Counted from the stretch's first letter, positions 52,130-63,431 are shown. The stretch: DNA of 64,000 nt from Lachnospiraceae bacterium (GCA_024403355.1 JAKSRW010000004.1:1-64000), one strand, 5' to 3'. Numbers and translations: made by a program. The notes: a model not told the origin generated them from the letters alone.

Positions 52130-52585
52130 ATGAACGTATATTATGAGGATTTTAGTGAAGATAATCTGATGCAATATCATATCGAACTCATCAGACTTTC
52201 TGCCGCACACAGAAAGTTCAGTGTGTCACAATATCTTGAATTTGGTCTTACTACAGGTCAGCCCAAGGTTTTATCAATTCTGCTTGAGCAGGAGGGATAT
52301 CTTCAGAAGGATCTGGCCAGAAAATGCGGCGTTGAACCTGCTACCATGACCTCTATTCTTACAAATATGATGAGTAAGGGTCTTATTCAGAAGAAGACCG
52401 TTTACGTGTCGGGCGGTAAGAGAGCCTTTGCGATTTTCCTCACAAATCAGGGCCGTGAGCTTGCAAAGAAGGTAGATTCGGTAATAGAAGAGGCTGAGGA
52501 AAAGTCCTTTGAGGGCTTTACTCCTGAGCAGAAGCAGCAGTTTATCAGTATGATGCATAAGATTACCAGAAACCTCGAAACCTGA
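52130..52585 (+). CDS. MarR family transcriptional regulator
   Basis: The 151-residue protein has the MarR winged-helix fold: GLTTGQPKVLSILLEQEG, QKDLARKCGVEPATMTSIL for the recognition helix, a wing with KTVYVSGGKRAFAIFLT, and C-terminal dimer helices (KSFEGFTPEQKQQFISM). It most likely represses its own gene at the palindrome over its promoter; other targets are not visible. A terminator follows. Confidence 0.92.
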   Translation: MNVYYEDFSEDNLMQYHIELIRLSAAHRKFSVSQYLEFGLTTGQPKVLSILLEQEGYLQKDLARKCGVEPATMTSILTNMMSKGLIQKKTVYVSGGKRAFAIFLTNQGRELAKKVDSVIEEAEEKSFEGFTPEQKQQFISMMHKITRNLET

Positions 52586-52620
52586 AATAAATTTATAAAT
52601 ATTGCCGGGTGACCGGATTG

Positions 52621-52653
52621 AACATCTGCATTGTAACGATGCGGATGTTTTTT
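52621..52653 (+). terminator. intrinsic terminator after the marR-like gene
   Basis: AACATCTGCAT and ATGCGGATGTT pair (one G-T) around TGTAACG, followed by a T-run. Confidence 0.85.
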
Positions 52654-52739
52654 ATTGAAAAAGTTAAGAGTCCCAATTTCCGCACTTTGATTATATATAA
52701 TCTGTTTTGTAAGCTAAAGAAATCAAGGGGGACAAAACG

Positions 52740-52928
52740 ATGCAGAATATTGCGATTGAAAAAGAGGACAGAACAGAGAAGATTATCAGGCTGATAGTGA
52801 AGGTATTTAAGGCGATTATGTGGGCATTCTTTCTGACTGTGTGGGGAAGATGTCTTTTTGTCGGAGGCATAATCGGAATGGCTGCAGCAGCGGTAGGAAT
52901 TATTGTAATTATTATAAGTTCGATTTGA
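52740..52928 (+). CDS. 62-residue membrane peptide of unknown function
   Basis: The small open frame has a clear AAGGGGGAC ribosome-binding site at the right distance. The product has a charged N-terminus (IEKEDRTEK), an amphipathic stretch, then a hydrophobic C-terminal two thirds with one or two helices (AIMWAFFLTVWG, GGIIGMAAAAVGIIVIIIS). It resembles no family I recognise. It lies between the MarR terminator and the HD-GYP promoter, so it appears to be transcribed alone; TATAAT at about 52695 may be its -10. Confidence 0.55.
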   Translation: MQNIAIEKEDRTEKIIRLIVKVFKAIMWAFFLTVWGRCLFVGGIIGMAAAAVGIIVIIISSI

Positions 52929-52953
52929 CGTATTGTGAATTGTGTGATAATAT
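52925..52953 (+). promoter_or_regulatory. promoter of the HD-GYP gene
   Basis: TTGACG (52925-52930) and TAATAT (52948-52953) are spaced by 17 bp; the -35 overlaps the stop codon of the membrane peptide gene. Confidence 0.7.
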
Positions 52954-53013
52954 ACAAGTGAATAAAAGGGTAACTATGGGTTAGTTTTTTATGGGGGTTT
53001 CACAGAATAATAT

Positions 53014-54096
53014 ATGATAACACAGCCAGATAACAGTAAGCCTATTGAACGTATTCCCATTAGTGCGGCAATGCCGGGAATGGAACTTGCACGTGATATT
53101 TATTCCAGAAACGATCAGATGATCCTCGGAAGAGGGTCTATCCTTGATGCACAGAAAATTTCTAAAATCATGTTTTACTCGGTAGATACAATTACTGTCT
53201 ACAAGCAGGCGTCTTCAGTGGAGAAAACACTTACGGACCAGCTTAAATCGAGTGTGGAATTCAGGGAATTTTCTCAGCATTACGATGAAACGGTAACCTC
53301 ATTTAAGCATGAGGTGAACCATGTTATCTCAGAAAACAGGGAAATCAATGAGGAAATGCTTGTCGGTGAGGTTGAAAATATGATTTCACAGACAGGAAGC
53401 GGTTCACGTATTTTTAATATGCTTCATTGTATCCGTGATTATGATGATGTTACATATATGCACAGTATAAATGTTTCTCTTATCTGCAACTGCTTTGCCC
53501 GCTGGCTTGGCATGAATGATGAGGAGAAGAGAATACTTACGCTTGGCGGTATGCTTCATGATATCGGAAAGACACAGACACCGCTGAATATTCTTCAAAA
53601 ACCTGATTTACTTACTCCGGAGGAATTCAATACCATTAAGCTTCATACAATTCAGGGCTACGGAATTCTCAAGGATAAGAAGATTGACGACAGAATTAAA
53701 ATGATTGCGCTGCAGCATCATGAGCGTGCGGACAGAACAGGATATCCCTTCGGTAAGTCCGGAGAAGAGGTAGAGCCTTTTGCCATGATTGTAGCCATTG
53801 CGGATGTATATGATGCTATGACAAGTGACAGGTCCTATCGTCCCCGTATATGTCCTTTTGACGTGATTCAGGACTTTGAGGACGGTACGCAGAAGTACAA
53901 TCCCGGTTTTACTGTTCCTCTTTTACAGCAGATTTCTGAGGTTTATGTAAATCATACTGTTCGTCTTTCAAACGATGATGTGGGAAAGGTTGTTCTTCTG
54001 AATAAGAGTGAGCTTTCAAAGCCTATCGTTCAGGTGAACGACAGCTTTGTGGATTTAACAAAATCCCGTCAGATTAAGATTAGAGAAATTCTTTAA
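53014..54096 (+). CDS. HD-GYP domain protein (probable cyclic di-GMP phosphodiesterase)
   Basis: The 360-residue protein has an N-terminal part of about 120 residues (AMPGMELARDIYSRND, a DUF3391-like start) and an HD-GYP domain with HSINVSLICNCFARWLG, GGMLHDIGKTQTP, LHTIQGYGIL, LQHHERADRTGYP and ADVYDAMTSDRSYRP. All metal ligands of the HD core and the GYP loop are present, so it should hydrolyse cyclic di-GMP. It has no receiver or membrane segment. Its target could include the PilB ATPase at 29921, which has an MshEN-like N-terminus; this link is inference. The ribosome-binding site is poor. Confidence 0.88.
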   Translation: MITQPDNSKPIERIPISAAMPGMELARDIYSRNDQMILGRGSILDAQKISKIMFYSVDTITVYKQASSVEKTLTDQLKSSVEFREFSQHYDETVTSFKHEVNHVISENREINEEMLVGEVENMISQTGSGSRIFNMLHCIRDYDDVTYMHSINVSLICNCFARWLGMNDEEKRILTLGGMLHDIGKTQTPLNILQKPDLLTPEEFNTIKLHTIQGYGILKDKKIDDRIKMIALQHHERADRTGYPFGKSGEEVEPFAMIVAIADVYDAMTSDRSYRPRICPFDVIQDFEDGTQKYNPGFTVPLLQQISEVYVNHTVRLSNDDVGKVVLLNKSELSKPIVQVNDSFVDLTKSRQIKIREIL

Positions 54097-54123
54097 AAAA
54101 TATTTAAAAAATATTAAAAAAAT

Positions 54124-54157
54124 GGGCCTGATTCATAACGAATCGGGCCCTTGTTTT
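54124..54157. terminator. terminator shared by the HD-GYP gene and upp
   Basis: GGGCCTGATTC and GAATCGGGCCC pair around ATAAC between convergent genes; a T-run follows on the + strand and A-runs precede it. Confidence 0.88.
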
Positions 54158-54171
54158 TATGGGTTATTAAA

Positions 54172-54813
54172 TTATTTTGTTCCGAAAAGTCTGTCACCGC
54201 AGTCACCGAGGCCGGGAACAATGTATGCGTTTTCGTTGAGCTTTTCATCAACTACGGCACACCATACGGGAATATCGGGATGAACCTTATGGTAGGCTTC
54301 GATTCCTTCGGGAGCGGCAAGCATGCTCACCCAGCGGATATTCTTGCAGCCGCGCTTCTTGATGAAGTCTGTTGCGGCAATGGCTGAACCGCCTGTTGCA
54401 AGCATGGGATCAAGAAGGATAACCTCGCTCTCTGCGATGTCATCGGGAAGCTTGCAGTAGTACTCTACAGGCTCGTGTGTTTCATGGTCACGGTAAAGTC
54501 CGATATGGCCTACACGTACCTGGGGAAGAATTTTCAACATACCGTCAACCATACCGAGGCCGGCACGAAGAACGGGAACAAGAGTAATTTTCTTTTTGTG
54601 TGAAAGAACCTTGGTCTTGCATAAACAGATAGGAGTCTCAACTTCAATTTCCTCAAGCTCGAGGTTACGGGTTACCTCGTAAGCCATAAGCATTGAGATT
54701 TCTGAAACAAGCTCACGGAAGTCCTTCGTTGAGGTGTTTTTGTCACGAAGAAGTGAGGTCTTATGCTGGATCAGAGGGTGATCAAAAATAAATGAGTTTT
54801 CAAACTTCTGCAT
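54172..54813 (-). CDS. upp: uracil phosphoribosyltransferase
   Basis: The 213-residue enzyme makes UMP from uracil and PRPP. Motifs are complete: [28 protein letters not shown], the PRPP loop [14 protein letters not shown] and the C-terminal [14 protein letters not shown] use the ATG at 54813, eight bases after AAAGGAAG; the frame extends upstream without a ribosome-binding site. It is divergent from the AI-2E-type transporter gene. Confidence 0.97.
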   Translation of the reverse strand: MQKFENSFIFDHPLIQHKTSLLRDKNTSTKDFRELVSEISMLMAYEVTRNLELEEIEVETPICLCKTKVLSHKKKITLVPVLRAGLGMVDGMLKILPQVRVGHIGLYRDHETHEPVEYYCKLPDDIAESEVILLDPMLATGGSAIAATDFIKKRGCKNIRWVSMLAAPEGIEAYHKVHPDIPVWCAVVDEKLNENAYIVPGLGDCGDRLFGTK

Positions 54814-54998
54814 AATCATATCTTCCTTTCGTATGAGTATCATAACTTCATATATTCTACCATAGCAGCATATAAAAGTACAGAAAAAAATAGCTTCTTT
54901 GCTTATGTAAACGAATTTCAAAAAGCACTACCATTTTTTATTGAAGTATGGTAATATATAATAGATTGGATATCTTTACTTTTATGGAGGTAAATATA

Positions 54999-56459
54999 TT
55001 GGGTGAGGAGAGAATAGTAAGGGATAGAAGAGCCGGCGGTACATGGAAGAAGTACATGGGTTACGGTATCACAGCATTTCTTGTAATAGCGGCGTCTATC
55101 ATATTTATATTTATGTTTATTCGTTCCGAGGATTTCGGAGCATCGGTTGCGAAGGTTAAAAAAGCCTTTGCCCCCGCAATGTACGGTATTGTTTTTGCGT
55201 ACCTGCTTAACCCTCTTATGAATTTCTTTGAGGATTTCATTAAGGCGTTTTTATACAAGCATGCAAAACGTATAACCCGTGCAAAGAAAACAGCCAGAGT
55301 AATCAGTATAATCCTTGCGATTGTGGTTGTGCTTTTCTGTGTAGGTATTATTCTTTACCTGCTGCTACCGGAGCTTACCGTCCAGGTCAGCAGGCTTTCG
55401 GAAACACTTCCCGAACAGAGCAGGGAATTCATTGACTGGATAAACGGAATTGCCACGGATGATACTCCCTTTGCGGCATATATCGGGGATAATATCCAGA
55501 AGGGCACGGAATTCGTTGAGAATTTCATCGAAAATGACCTTCTTGATTATGCCACATCAATGCTTTCATCTGTTGCATCGGGTGTTTGGAACTTCTTTGG
55601 AGTTCTCTATAACATCATTATCGGTCTGTTCTTTACGGTCTATATTCTTGCAAATAAGGAGGCATTCTCATGCCAGGCAAAGAAGATTCTCTTTGCAACC
55701 TTTAAGAGAAGCAAGGCAAACAATATTTTAAGAGTAGCAAAGCAGTGCCATTTTAAGTTTATCGGTTCAATTACAGGTAAGGTTATTGATTCTGCGATTA
55801 TCGGTATTCTCTGCTTTGTGGGTATGGTTATTCTTGATATCGATAATAAGCTTCTGATAAGCATCATTATCGGCGTTACGAATATTATTCCTTTCTTCGG
55901 ACCCTTTATCGGAGGTATTCCCTGTACCATCCTGATTCTCTGTGACGATCCCTGGAAGGCTCTGTACTTCATTATTTTCATTGTTGTACTTCAGCAGCTT
56001 GACGGTAATCTTATCGGACCGAAGATTCTGGGTGACTCAGTAGGAATTTCTGCGGTATGGGTACTTTTTGCCTGCGTATTCTTCGGTTCACTCTGGGGCC
56101 TTGTCGGAATGCTTATCGGTGTTCCGCTTATGGCGAGCATCTATCTGATTATTAAGGAGATAGTCGAGTACCGACTAAGGAAAAAGTGTCTGCATACGGA
56201 AACGGATGCCTATATCGGTGTTGACCATGTAAATGAGCAGGAAGTTATTCTTGTTGAGAGAAATGACGCACCCGAGACCATGACTGTGGAAGAGTATTAT
56301 AAGAAAATGCGCGAGGAAAGAGAGAATCCCATCGAGTATACCGAGGAATATTCTGTTTTCCGTGACAGGTCAAGAGAGCGCAAGGAAAAAAGAAAAGAAA
56401 GAAAAGCTCAGAAACAGGCTGAAAAAGAAGCAAGAAAGAAATATGACAGAGAAGATTAA
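54999..56459 (+). CDS. AI-2E family (PerM-like) transporter
   Basis: The 486-residue membrane protein has about eight membrane segments and the family's amphipathic middle region between them. Motifs include FAYLLNPLMNFFE near the start and LIGPKILGDSVGISAVWVLF with LVGMLIGVPLMA near the end. Family members export small solutes; the link to AI-2 is not general. The C-terminus is a 90-residue cytoplasmic tail rich in Glu, Lys and Arg. The start is TTG 54999, eight bases after GGAGG; the ATG at 54984 overlaps that site. Confidence 0.88.
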   Translation: MGEERIVRDRRAGGTWKKYMGYGITAFLVIAASIIFIFMFIRSEDFGASVAKVKKAFAPAMYGIVFAYLLNPLMNFFEDFIKAFLYKHAKRITRAKKTARVISIILAIVVVLFCVGIILYLLLPELTVQVSRLSETLPEQSREFIDWINGIATDDTPFAAYIGDNIQKGTEFVENFIENDLLDYATSMLSSVASGVWNFFGVLYNIIIGLFFTVYILANKEAFSCQAKKILFATFKRSKANNILRVAKQCHFKFIGSITGKVIDSAIIGILCFVGMVILDIDNKLLISIIIGVTNIIPFFGPFIGGIPCTILILCDDPWKALYFIIFIVVLQQLDGNLIGPKILGDSVGISAVWVLFACVFFGSLWGLVGMLIGVPLMASIYLIIKEIVEYRLRKKCLHTETDAYIGVDHVNEQEVILVERNDAPETMTVEEYYKKMREERENPIEYTEEYSVFRDRSRERKEKRKERKAQKQAEKEARKKYDRED

Positions 56460-56489
56460 TTCTGTTTTATAAGCTAAGAGGTGATTAAA

Positions 56490-57269
56490 ATGAAAATTAA
56501 TTTAAGTCCCGATAATACAGTATTTACTTTTATTAATAAAATTGTTGATGTTATGTGGCTGAGCATTCTCTGGTCGCTCATTTCACTGCCGCTGATGTTT
56601 GGTCTGGTGTTCCTGTTCCTGGGCTTTATCAATCCCGATCTGCCCTATATGGGACTTGAGAATATCGGTATTCTGACACCTATTGTGGCTATTCCGATAG
56701 CATGTTTTCCGGTAGGACCCGCTTCGGCTGCTCTTTATTATGCTATCGTAAAGGTAGTAAGAAGAGAGCGCGGCTATGCTACAAGACAGTTTTTCCACGG
56801 ACTTAAGGAGAACTTCAAGCATGGTGCACTCAGCTCACTTGCCTACGGTCTTTTTATCGGTGTACTTTTCGTAGATTTATTTCTCGCACCGATGACAATG
56901 AATAACGATACAATGGTAAGTATTCTTACCGGTGTTCTTTATGTAAACGCAATTCTTGCATTATTTATGCTTACATGGATAAATCCGTTACTCTCAAGAT
57001 TTAATGTTACTATGAAGGAGCTCTTCAAGAACAGCTTTATCACAGCTGTCAGATGCATGCCGAGAACACTTATTATGGCTGCATTCTGGGCAGGAATCGT
57101 GTATGTGTTATGGAACTTCTCAGGCGCATACGTATTCATGCTTCCTTTCTTCCTTCCGGGAGTATCGGCATTGCTTCGCTCTTTTATCATTGAACCCGTG
57201 TTCAAGAAGATGGTTGGGGACCAGTCTGATGCAGAAGCAAGTGGTGTAGATGCATGGTATGCAGAGTAA
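56490..57269 (+). CDS. YesL-like (DUF624) membrane protein
   Basis: The 259-residue protein has five to six membrane segments (first at about 18-45, SILWSLISLPLMFG). The cytoplasmic segment VVRRERGYATRQFFHGLKEN matches the YesL/DUF624 family, often found beside sugar ABC importers. Function is unknown. ATG 56490 follows AGAGGTGA. It lies 39 nt before glgB, so the two may be cotranscribed. Confidence 0.85.
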   Translation: MKINLSPDNTVFTFINKIVDVMWLSILWSLISLPLMFGLVFLFLGFINPDLPYMGLENIGILTPIVAIPIACFPVGPASAALYYAIVKVVRRERGYATRQFFHGLKENFKHGALSSLAYGLFIGVLFVDLFLAPMTMNNDTMVSILTGVLYVNAILALFMLTWINPLLSRFNVTMKELFKNSFITAVRCMPRTLIMAAFWAGIVYVLWNFSGAYVFMLPFFLPGVSALLRSFIIEPVFKKMVGDQSDAEASGVDAWYAE

Positions 57270-57308
57270 TTGGGCAACTATAAATGTTATGAAAGGGGAC
57301 TGAATATA

Positions 57309-59516
57309 ATGGAACAGGAATTATATGAGGTTATGAACTGGGGTGCCATGGAGGCCCTTGAATACTCCGAACACGATGACCCGCACAGCTGGCTGGGTGC
57401 ACACGAATGCAAGAACGGCATTCTTTACAATACTTTTCAGCCTACGGCAAAGGCGGTAAGTCTTAAAATTGCAAATAAGCTGACAGAAATGACTGCTACC
57501 GATGAAGCAGGTAATTTTTCTTGTCTGATTAAGGACAAGGCAGCTAAAAAATATACACTTGTCGTTACCTACGATGATAATAGCACTGCAGAGATAATTG
57601 ACCCTTATTCATTCGGACCGCAGTTTAATTCCGAGGACGAGGATAAGTTCATAAAGGGTATTCATTACGATATTTATGAAAAGCTCGGTGCTCACATTCG
57701 TGAAATTGACGGAGTTAAGGGTACATATTTTGCCGTCTGGGCGCCTAATGCCGTAAGAGTAAGCGTAGTAGGCGATTTTAATCTGTGGGACGGCAGAAGA
57801 CATCCAATGCGTAAGCTTCGTGCTTCCGGTGTATTTGAACTTTTTATCCCCGGTATCGGTGCTGACACAGTATACAAATTCGAACTCAAGGGTAAAAACG
57901 GACTTGCTTTTCTTAAGTCTGACCCTTATGCAAATAAAACAGAGCTTCGTCCTGAAAATGCTTCGATAGTTACAGACCTTTCTTATGACTGGAAGGATGC
58001 TGAGTGGATAAAGAAAAGAAAAGCACAGAATCTTGATAAAATTCCCATGAGTGTTTATGAGGTTCATCTTGGCTCATGGAAGAAGAAGGATGAGTCGGAT
58101 AACGGCTTCTATTCATATCGTGAACTTGCGCCCATGCTTGCAAAATATGTTAAAAAGCAGGGATATACCCATATTGAACTGCTTCCTGTTATGGAGCATC
58201 CCTTTGACGGTTCATGGGGCTATCAGGTTACCGGCTATTTCGCAGCAACATCAAGATACGGAAGTCCTCAGGATTTCATGTATTTTGTAGATTACATGCA
58301 TAGTGAGGGTATCGGCGTTATCCTTGACTGGGTACCCGCTCATTTCCCTAAAGATGCGTTCGGTCTTGCACGTTTCGACGGCGGATGTCTTTATGAGCAT
58401 AAGGATCCCAGACTTGGCGAGCATCCCGACTGGGGTACACTTATTTTCGATTTCGGTCGTCCTGAGGTATCCAACTTCCTCATTGCGAGCGCTTTATTCT
58501 GGGTTAAGAAGTATCATGCAGACGGAATCAGAATGGATGCCGTTGCATCAATGCTTTATCTTGATTATGGCCGTCAGGACGGGCAGTGGGTAGCCAATAA
58601 GTACGGAGGAAACGAAAATCTTGAGGCTATTGAGCTGTTAAAGCATCTAAATTCAATTTTCCACGGTCAGAATGACGGTGCAATCATTATAGCAGAGGAG
58701 TCAACCGCATGGCCCAGAATCACAGGTAAGGTGGAGGATGACGGACTTGGTTTTGACCTTAAGTGGAATATGGGCTGGATGAACGATTTTGTCAGCTATA
58801 TGAAGCAGGATCCTCTGTTCAAGAAGGGCTGTCACGGTATGCTGACCTTCAGTATGATGTATGCATACAGCGAGAAGTTCATGCTTGTGCTTTCACATGA
58901 TGAGGTAGTTCACGGTAAGTGTTCCATGGTGAATAAGATGCCCGGCTACCGTGCGGATAAGTTTGCAAATCTTCGTGCCGCATACGGCTTCATGACAGGT
59001 CATCCCGGTAAGAAGCTTCTCTTCATGGGCCAGGAATTCGGTCAGGAGTGCGAGTGGAGCGAGGAGAGAAGTCTTGACTGGAACCAGCTCGATGATGAGT
59101 ACAATGCAAAGCTTCAGAAGTACTGTGCAGACTTAAATAAGCTCTACATCACACGTACAAGTATGTATGAGCTTGACAATGATCCTTCGGGCTTCAAGTG
59201 GATGAGCTGCCTCGATGCCGATCACAGTATTGTTAGCTTTATCAGATATGACGGTAAGAAGGAGAATACATTACTTTTCGTATTCAATTTCACACCTGTT
59301 GTTTATGAAAAATATATACAGGGTGTTCCTTTCAAGGGTACATGGAAGGAAATTTTAAACTCTGATTCAGAGAAATATGGCGGAACAGGCCATGTAAATT
59401 CACGCGCAAAGAAATCAAAGAGCATTGAAAAGGACGGACAGAGAGATTCAATCGAGATGATTCTTCCTCCTCTTTCAGTATGTGTATTTGAGTATAAGCC
59501 CGCAAAGGCAGAATAA
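57309..59516 (+). CDS. glgB: 1,4-alpha-glucan branching enzyme
   Basis: The 735-residue enzyme adds alpha-1,6 branches to glycogen. It has an N-terminal domain, a CBM48 module ([20 protein letters not shown]) and a GH13 catalytic barrel with region [11 protein letters not shown], nucleophile segment [11 protein letters not shown], general acid segment [10 protein letters not shown] and region [12 protein letters not shown]. The [12 protein letters not shown] segment is typical of GlgB. A C-terminal beta domain ends the protein. Length is normal. ATG 57309 follows AAAGGGGACTG. No glgC, glgD or glgA are near, but a second GH13 gene begins at 63469. Confidence 0.97.
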   Translation: MEQELYEVMNWGAMEALEYSEHDDPHSWLGAHECKNGILYNTFQPTAKAVSLKIANKLTEMTATDEAGNFSCLIKDKAAKKYTLVVTYDDNSTAEIIDPYSFGPQFNSEDEDKFIKGIHYDIYEKLGAHIREIDGVKGTYFAVWAPNAVRVSVVGDFNLWDGRRHPMRKLRASGVFELFIPGIGADTVYKFELKGKNGLAFLKSDPYANKTELRPENASIVTDLSYDWKDAEWIKKRKAQNLDKIPMSVYEVHLGSWKKKDESDNGFYSYRELAPMLAKYVKKQGYTHIELLPVMEHPFDGSWGYQVTGYFAATSRYGSPQDFMYFVDYMHSEGIGVILDWVPAHFPKDAFGLARFDGGCLYEHKDPRLGEHPDWGTLIFDFGRPEVSNFLIASALFWVKKYHADGIRMDAVASMLYLDYGRQDGQWVANKYGGNENLEAIELLKHLNSIFHGQNDGAIIIAEESTAWPRITGKVEDDGLGFDLKWNMGWMNDFVSYMKQDPLFKKGCHGMLTFSMMYAYSEKFMLVLSHDEVVHGKCSMVNKMPGYRADKFANLRAAYGFMTGHPGKKLLFMGQEFGQECEWSEERSLDWNQLDDEYNAKLQKYCADLNKLYITRTSMYELDNDPSGFKWMSCLDADHSIVSFIRYDGKKENTLLFVFNFTPVVYEKYIQGVPFKGTWKEILNSDSEKYGGTGHVNSRAKKSKSIEKDGQRDSIEMILPPLSVCVFEYKPAKAE

Positions 59517-59547
59517 AAAAATTGGCGATAATCGCGAAAGGATAATA

Positions 59548-61656
59548 ATGATTAAGGATTTAACACAGTATTTTGGTTCGAATACCTTTAATGATGCTGT
59601 AATGAGAGAAAGACTTCCGCTCGATGTCTATCTCGCAATGAAAAAGACCATTGAGAACGGAGAGGAATTAAGCATTGAAATAGCGGATGTAGTGGCGAAT
59701 ACCATGAAGGAATGGGCTATTGAGCACGGTGCAACACATTTTACGCACTGGTTCCAGCCTATGACCGGTATAACTGCGGAAAAGCATGACTCGTTTATTT
59801 CCAAGGCACCCCAGGGGAAGATTCTTATGGAGTTTTCCGGTAAGGAGCTGATTAAGGGTGAACCTGATGCATCCTCGTTCCCCAGCGGCGGACTTCGTGC
59901 GACCTTCGAGGCGCGCGGCTACACAGCCTGGGACTGTACATCACCTGCATTTCTTCGTGAGGACAGCAGCTCTATAACTCTCTGTATCCCCACAGCCTTC
60001 TGTTCCTACACAGGTGAAGCACTTGATAAGAAGACTCCTTTGCTTCGTTCAATGGAGGCCATTGACAAGCAGGCAGTCAGAATGCTTCATTTATTTGGTA
60101 AGAATGAGGTTAAGCATGTAAATGTTTGTGTAGGTGCCGAGCAGGAATATTTCCTGATTGACCGTGAAAAATATCTGAAGCGTGATGACCTCATCTTCAG
60201 CGGAAGAACTCTCTTCGGTGCAATGCCTCCTAAGGGTCAGGAAATGGACGATCATTACTTTGGAGCAATCAAGGAACGTGTTTTATCCTTCATGCATGAC
60301 CTTAATGAGGAGCTTTGGAAGCTCGGAATTTATGCAAAGACACAGCATAATGAGGCTGCACCCGCACAGCACGAGCTGGCTCCCATCTTTAATACTGTAA
60401 ATATTGAAACAGACCATAACCAGCTTGTTATGGAATCAATGAAGAAGATTGCGGCAAGACACGGACTTGCGTGTCTGCTTCATGAAAAGCCCTTCGCCGG
60501 AGTTAACGGCTCAGGCAAGCATAACAACTGGTCACTTACAACCGACACCGGCGAAAATCTGATGAAGCCCGGCAGCAAGCCTCATGAGAATAAGCAGTTC
60601 CTGCTTTTCCTGGCTGCGGTAATAAAGGCTACGGATGAGCATGCGGAGCTTATCAGAATGGCTTCTTCATGTCCCGGTAACGACTGCAGACTCGGCGGTG
60701 CAGAGGCACCTCCTTCAATTGTATCGATTTTCATCGGTGAGCAGCTTGAGGATATTCTTGAGCAGATTGTTGAAAACGGCTATGCCACAAGCTCAAAGAG
60801 CCGTGAAAAGCTGTCAATGGGCGTTACGACTATTCCCTACATCAAGAAGGATGTCAATGACCGTAACCGTACTTCAACCTTTGCCTTCACAGGCAACAAA
60901 TTTGAGCTTCGTATGGTTGGTTCATCAATGTCTATTGCAGATGCCAACACCGTTCTTAATACAATAGTTGCGGAAAGCCTTTCCCAGATGGCTGATGAGC
61001 TCGAGGATGCGGATGATTTTGATGCAGCGGTTACAGAGCTTATCTGCAGAACCATTACAGAGCATAAGCGTGTAATCTTTGACGGAAACGGCTATGCAAA
61101 GGAATGGGTTGAGGAAGCACGCAGAAGAGGACTTCCCAATAAGGAATCCTATGTAGATGCTATCGAAGCACTTACATTCCCCAATACAATTGATGTATTT
61201 ACAAAGCATAATGTTCTTTCAAAAGCAGAGCTTGAGGCACGTTCAGCCATTAACTACGAGCTTTATGCGAAGACCATTAATATCGAAGCACGTACAATGG
61301 TTGAAATGGCTTCACGCAAGTATATTCCTGCGGCAATCAGATACGCTAAGGAGCTTGCGGATACTATTAATGCGGTTTCTATTGCACTTGATGAGACAGA
61401 GGCTGATAACGAGCGTGAGATGCTTGGTGAATGTCTTGAGCTTATAGGACAGGCAAGAAGCGCAGTTAAGGAGCTTGAGAAAAATATCGCCGATGCCGCA
61501 CTTAAGGGAAGCGAAGAAGAAAAGGCACTGTATTTCCGCAGAAATGTGGTTAAGGCTATGAAGGATTTAAGAAAGCCCGTTGACCAGCTTGAAATGATAG
61601 TTGCCGCAGAATACTGGCCCGTTCCCACATATGCGGAGATGATTTTTGAGGTCTGA
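59548..61656 (+). CDS. glnA: glutamine synthetase type III
   Basis: The 702-residue enzyme makes glutamine from glutamate and ammonia with ATP. The length and motifs [66 protein letters not shown] and [16 protein letters not shown] mark type III (GlnN), common in Bacteroides and Clostridia. ATG 59548 follows GAAAGGA; the gene lies 31 nt after glgB. A perfect palindrome ACCGAAAA/TTTTCGGT (61656-61672) overlaps the stop codon but lacks a T-run. Confidence 0.97.
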   Translation: MIKDLTQYFGSNTFNDAVMRERLPLDVYLAMKKTIENGEELSIEIADVVANTMKEWAIEHGATHFTHWFQPMTGITAEKHDSFISKAPQGKILMEFSGKELIKGEPDASSFPSGGLRATFEARGYTAWDCTSPAFLREDSSSITLCIPTAFCSYTGEALDKKTPLLRSMEAIDKQAVRMLHLFGKNEVKHVNVCVGAEQEYFLIDREKYLKRDDLIFSGRTLFGAMPPKGQEMDDHYFGAIKERVLSFMHDLNEELWKLGIYAKTQHNEAAPAQHELAPIFNTVNIETDHNQLVMESMKKIAARHGLACLLHEKPFAGVNGSGKHNNWSLTTDTGENLMKPGSKPHENKQFLLFLAAVIKATDEHAELIRMASSCPGNDCRLGGAEAPPSIVSIFIGEQLEDILEQIVENGYATSSKSREKLSMGVTTIPYIKKDVNDRNRTSTFAFTGNKFELRMVGSSMSIADANTVLNTIVAESLSQMADELEDADDFDAAVTELICRTITEHKRVIFDGNGYAKEWVEEARRRGLPNKESYVDAIEALTFPNTIDVFTKHNVLSKAELEARSAINYELYAKTINIEARTMVEMASRKYIPAAIRYAKELADTINAVSIALDETEADNEREMLGECLELIGQARSAVKELEKNIADAALKGSEEEKALYFRRNVVKAMKDLRKPVDQLEMIVAAEYWPVPTYAEMIFEV

Positions 61657-61784
61657 CCGAAAAATTTTCGGTTGGGCATGATTAAGAAATTAAACCGGCA
61701 GATTTGAAATGTTAAGACTTAAATTGAAAAATGACCGGTTATAAGAAAGTTTTAAAAGTAAGAAGTTAGATTGGAGATTTATCA

Positions 61785-63431
61785 ATGATTCAGGCAATTA
61801 ATGTAACACTCAGACTTGGTAAAAGAGCCCTTTTTGAGGATGTAAACATTAAGTTTACAGAGGGTAACTGTTATGGACTTATCGGTGCGAACGGTGCCGG
61901 TAAATCTACATTTTTGAAGATTCTTGCAGGTGAGATTGAGCCTTCTAAGGGAGAAATCGTTATGTCTCCCGGACAGCGTCTTTCATTCCTGAAGCAGGAC
62001 CACTTCCAGTATGATCAGTACCCTGTACTCGATACCGTTATTATGGGTAACCAGAGACTTTATGAAATCATGAAGGAAAAGGAGGAAATCTACGCTAAGG
62101 AGGATTTCACCGATGAAGACGGTATCAGAGCCAGTGAGCTTGAAGGCGAGTTTGCAACAATGAACGGATGGGAGGCTGAATCCGATGCGGCTCAGCTGCT
62201 TAACGGTCTTGGTGTTGACACTGAATATCATTACAAGATGATGAGTGAGCTTACAGGCCCCTTAAAGGTTAAGGTTCTTCTTGCACAGGCACTTTTCGGC
62301 AACCCCGATGTACTCCTTCTCGATGAGCCTACCAACCACCTTGATCTTGATGCTATCAGCTGGTTAAATGAGTTCCTTATCAATTTTGATAATACTGTAA
62401 TCGTTGTATCTCATGACCGTTATTTCTTAAATAAGGTTTGTACACAGATTGCCGATATCGATTATCAGAAGATTCAGCTCTATGCCGGAAACTATGATTT
62501 CTGGTATGAGTCCAGTCAGCTGATGATTAAGCAGATGAAGGAAGCAAATAAGAAGAAGGAAGAGAAAATCAAGGAATTACAGGAATTCATTCAGAGATTC
62601 TCCGCCAATGCTTCTAAATCAAAGCAGGCTACATCACGTAAGCGTGCTCTTGAGAAAATTGAGCTGGATGATATCAGACCTTCAAGCAGAAAGTATCCTT
62701 ACATTGATTTCAGACCTAACCGTGAAATCGGTAACGAGGTGCTTACCGTCACAAATCTTTCAAAGTCAATTGACGGTGTAAAGATTCTTGATAATATTTC
62801 ATTCGTTGTAGGTCACGACGATAAGATTGCATTTGTTGGTTCAAATACACTTGCGGCTACCACACTCTTTAAGATTCTTATGGAGGAGATGGAGCCTGAT
62901 TCGGGAAGCTTTAAGTGGGGCGTTACAACCCAGCGCTCATATTTCCCTAAGGACAATACTGCATTATTTAAGGGTTCGGAGACTATCGTTGACCACCTTA
63001 TGCCTTTTTCACCCGTTGATGACCAGCAGTATGTTCGCGGTTTCCTCGGAAGAATGCTTTTTGCGGGCGAGGACGGTGTAAAGAAGGTTAATGTCCTTTC
63101 CGGTGGTGAGAGAGTTCGAGTAATGCTTTCAAAGATGATGATTCTCGGCTCTAACGTTCTGATTATGGACGAGCCTACAAACCATCTGGATATGGAGTCA
63201 ATTACCGCTCTTAACAACGGACTTATCAAGTTCCCCGGAGTTGAGCTTTTTACAGCGCTTGACCATCAGTTCATTCAGACAATTGCAAATCGTATTATGG
63301 AAATTACACCTGACGGACGTCTTATTGATAAGATTTCAACCTATGATGATTATCTTGAAAATGACGAGATGGCACGTCGTCGTCAGGTTCTCAGCGTAAA
63401 TGTTGAGGAAGAAGAAAATACTGAGGATTAA
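61785..63431 (+). CDS. ABC-F family ATPase (YbiT/YkpA type)
   Basis: The 548-residue soluble protein has two ABC domains joined by a basic linker (about 240-300, KEANKKKEEKIKEL and SKQATSRKRALEKI), and no membrane domain. The first domain has Walker A GANGAGKST and Walker B VLLLDEPTNHLD, but a signature reading LTGPLKVKVLLAQ instead of LSGG. The second has a degenerate Walker A (GSNTLAATTL) and a normal LSGGERVRVMLSK. This pattern is seen in the YbiT/YkpA branch of ABC-F proteins, which act on the ribosome. It ends in a Glu-rich tail. Confidence 0.92.
   Translation: MIQAINVTLRLGKRALFEDVNIKFTEGNCYGLIGANGAGKSTFLKILAGEIEPSKGEIVMSPGQRLSFLKQDHFQYDQYPVLDTVIMGNQRLYEIMKEKEEIYAKEDFTDEDGIRASELEGEFATMNGWEAESDAAQLLNGLGVDTEYHYKMMSELTGPLKVKVLLAQALFGNPDVLLLDEPTNHLDLDAISWLNEFLINFDNTVIVVSHDRYFLNKVCTQIADIDYQKIQLYAGNYDFWYESSQLMIKQMKEANKKKEEKIKELQEFIQRFSANASKSKQATSRKRALEKIELDDIRPSSRKYPYIDFRPNREIGNEVLTVTNLSKSIDGVKILDNISFVVGHDDKIAFVGSNTLAATTLFKILMEEMEPDSGSFKWGVTTQRSYFPKDNTALFKGSETIVDHLMPFSPVDDQQYVRGFLGRMLFAGEDGVKKVNVLSGGERVRVMLSKMMILGSNVLIMDEPTNHLDMESITALNNGLIKFPGVELFTALDHQFIQTIANRIMEITPDGRLIDKISTYDDYLENDEMARRRQVLSVNVEEEENTED

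Noticed and set aside
52609..52794. Small open frame of 61 codons overlapping the marR terminator
   Set aside because: It includes the terminator hairpin and lacks a ribosome-binding site; the frame at 52740 is better supported.
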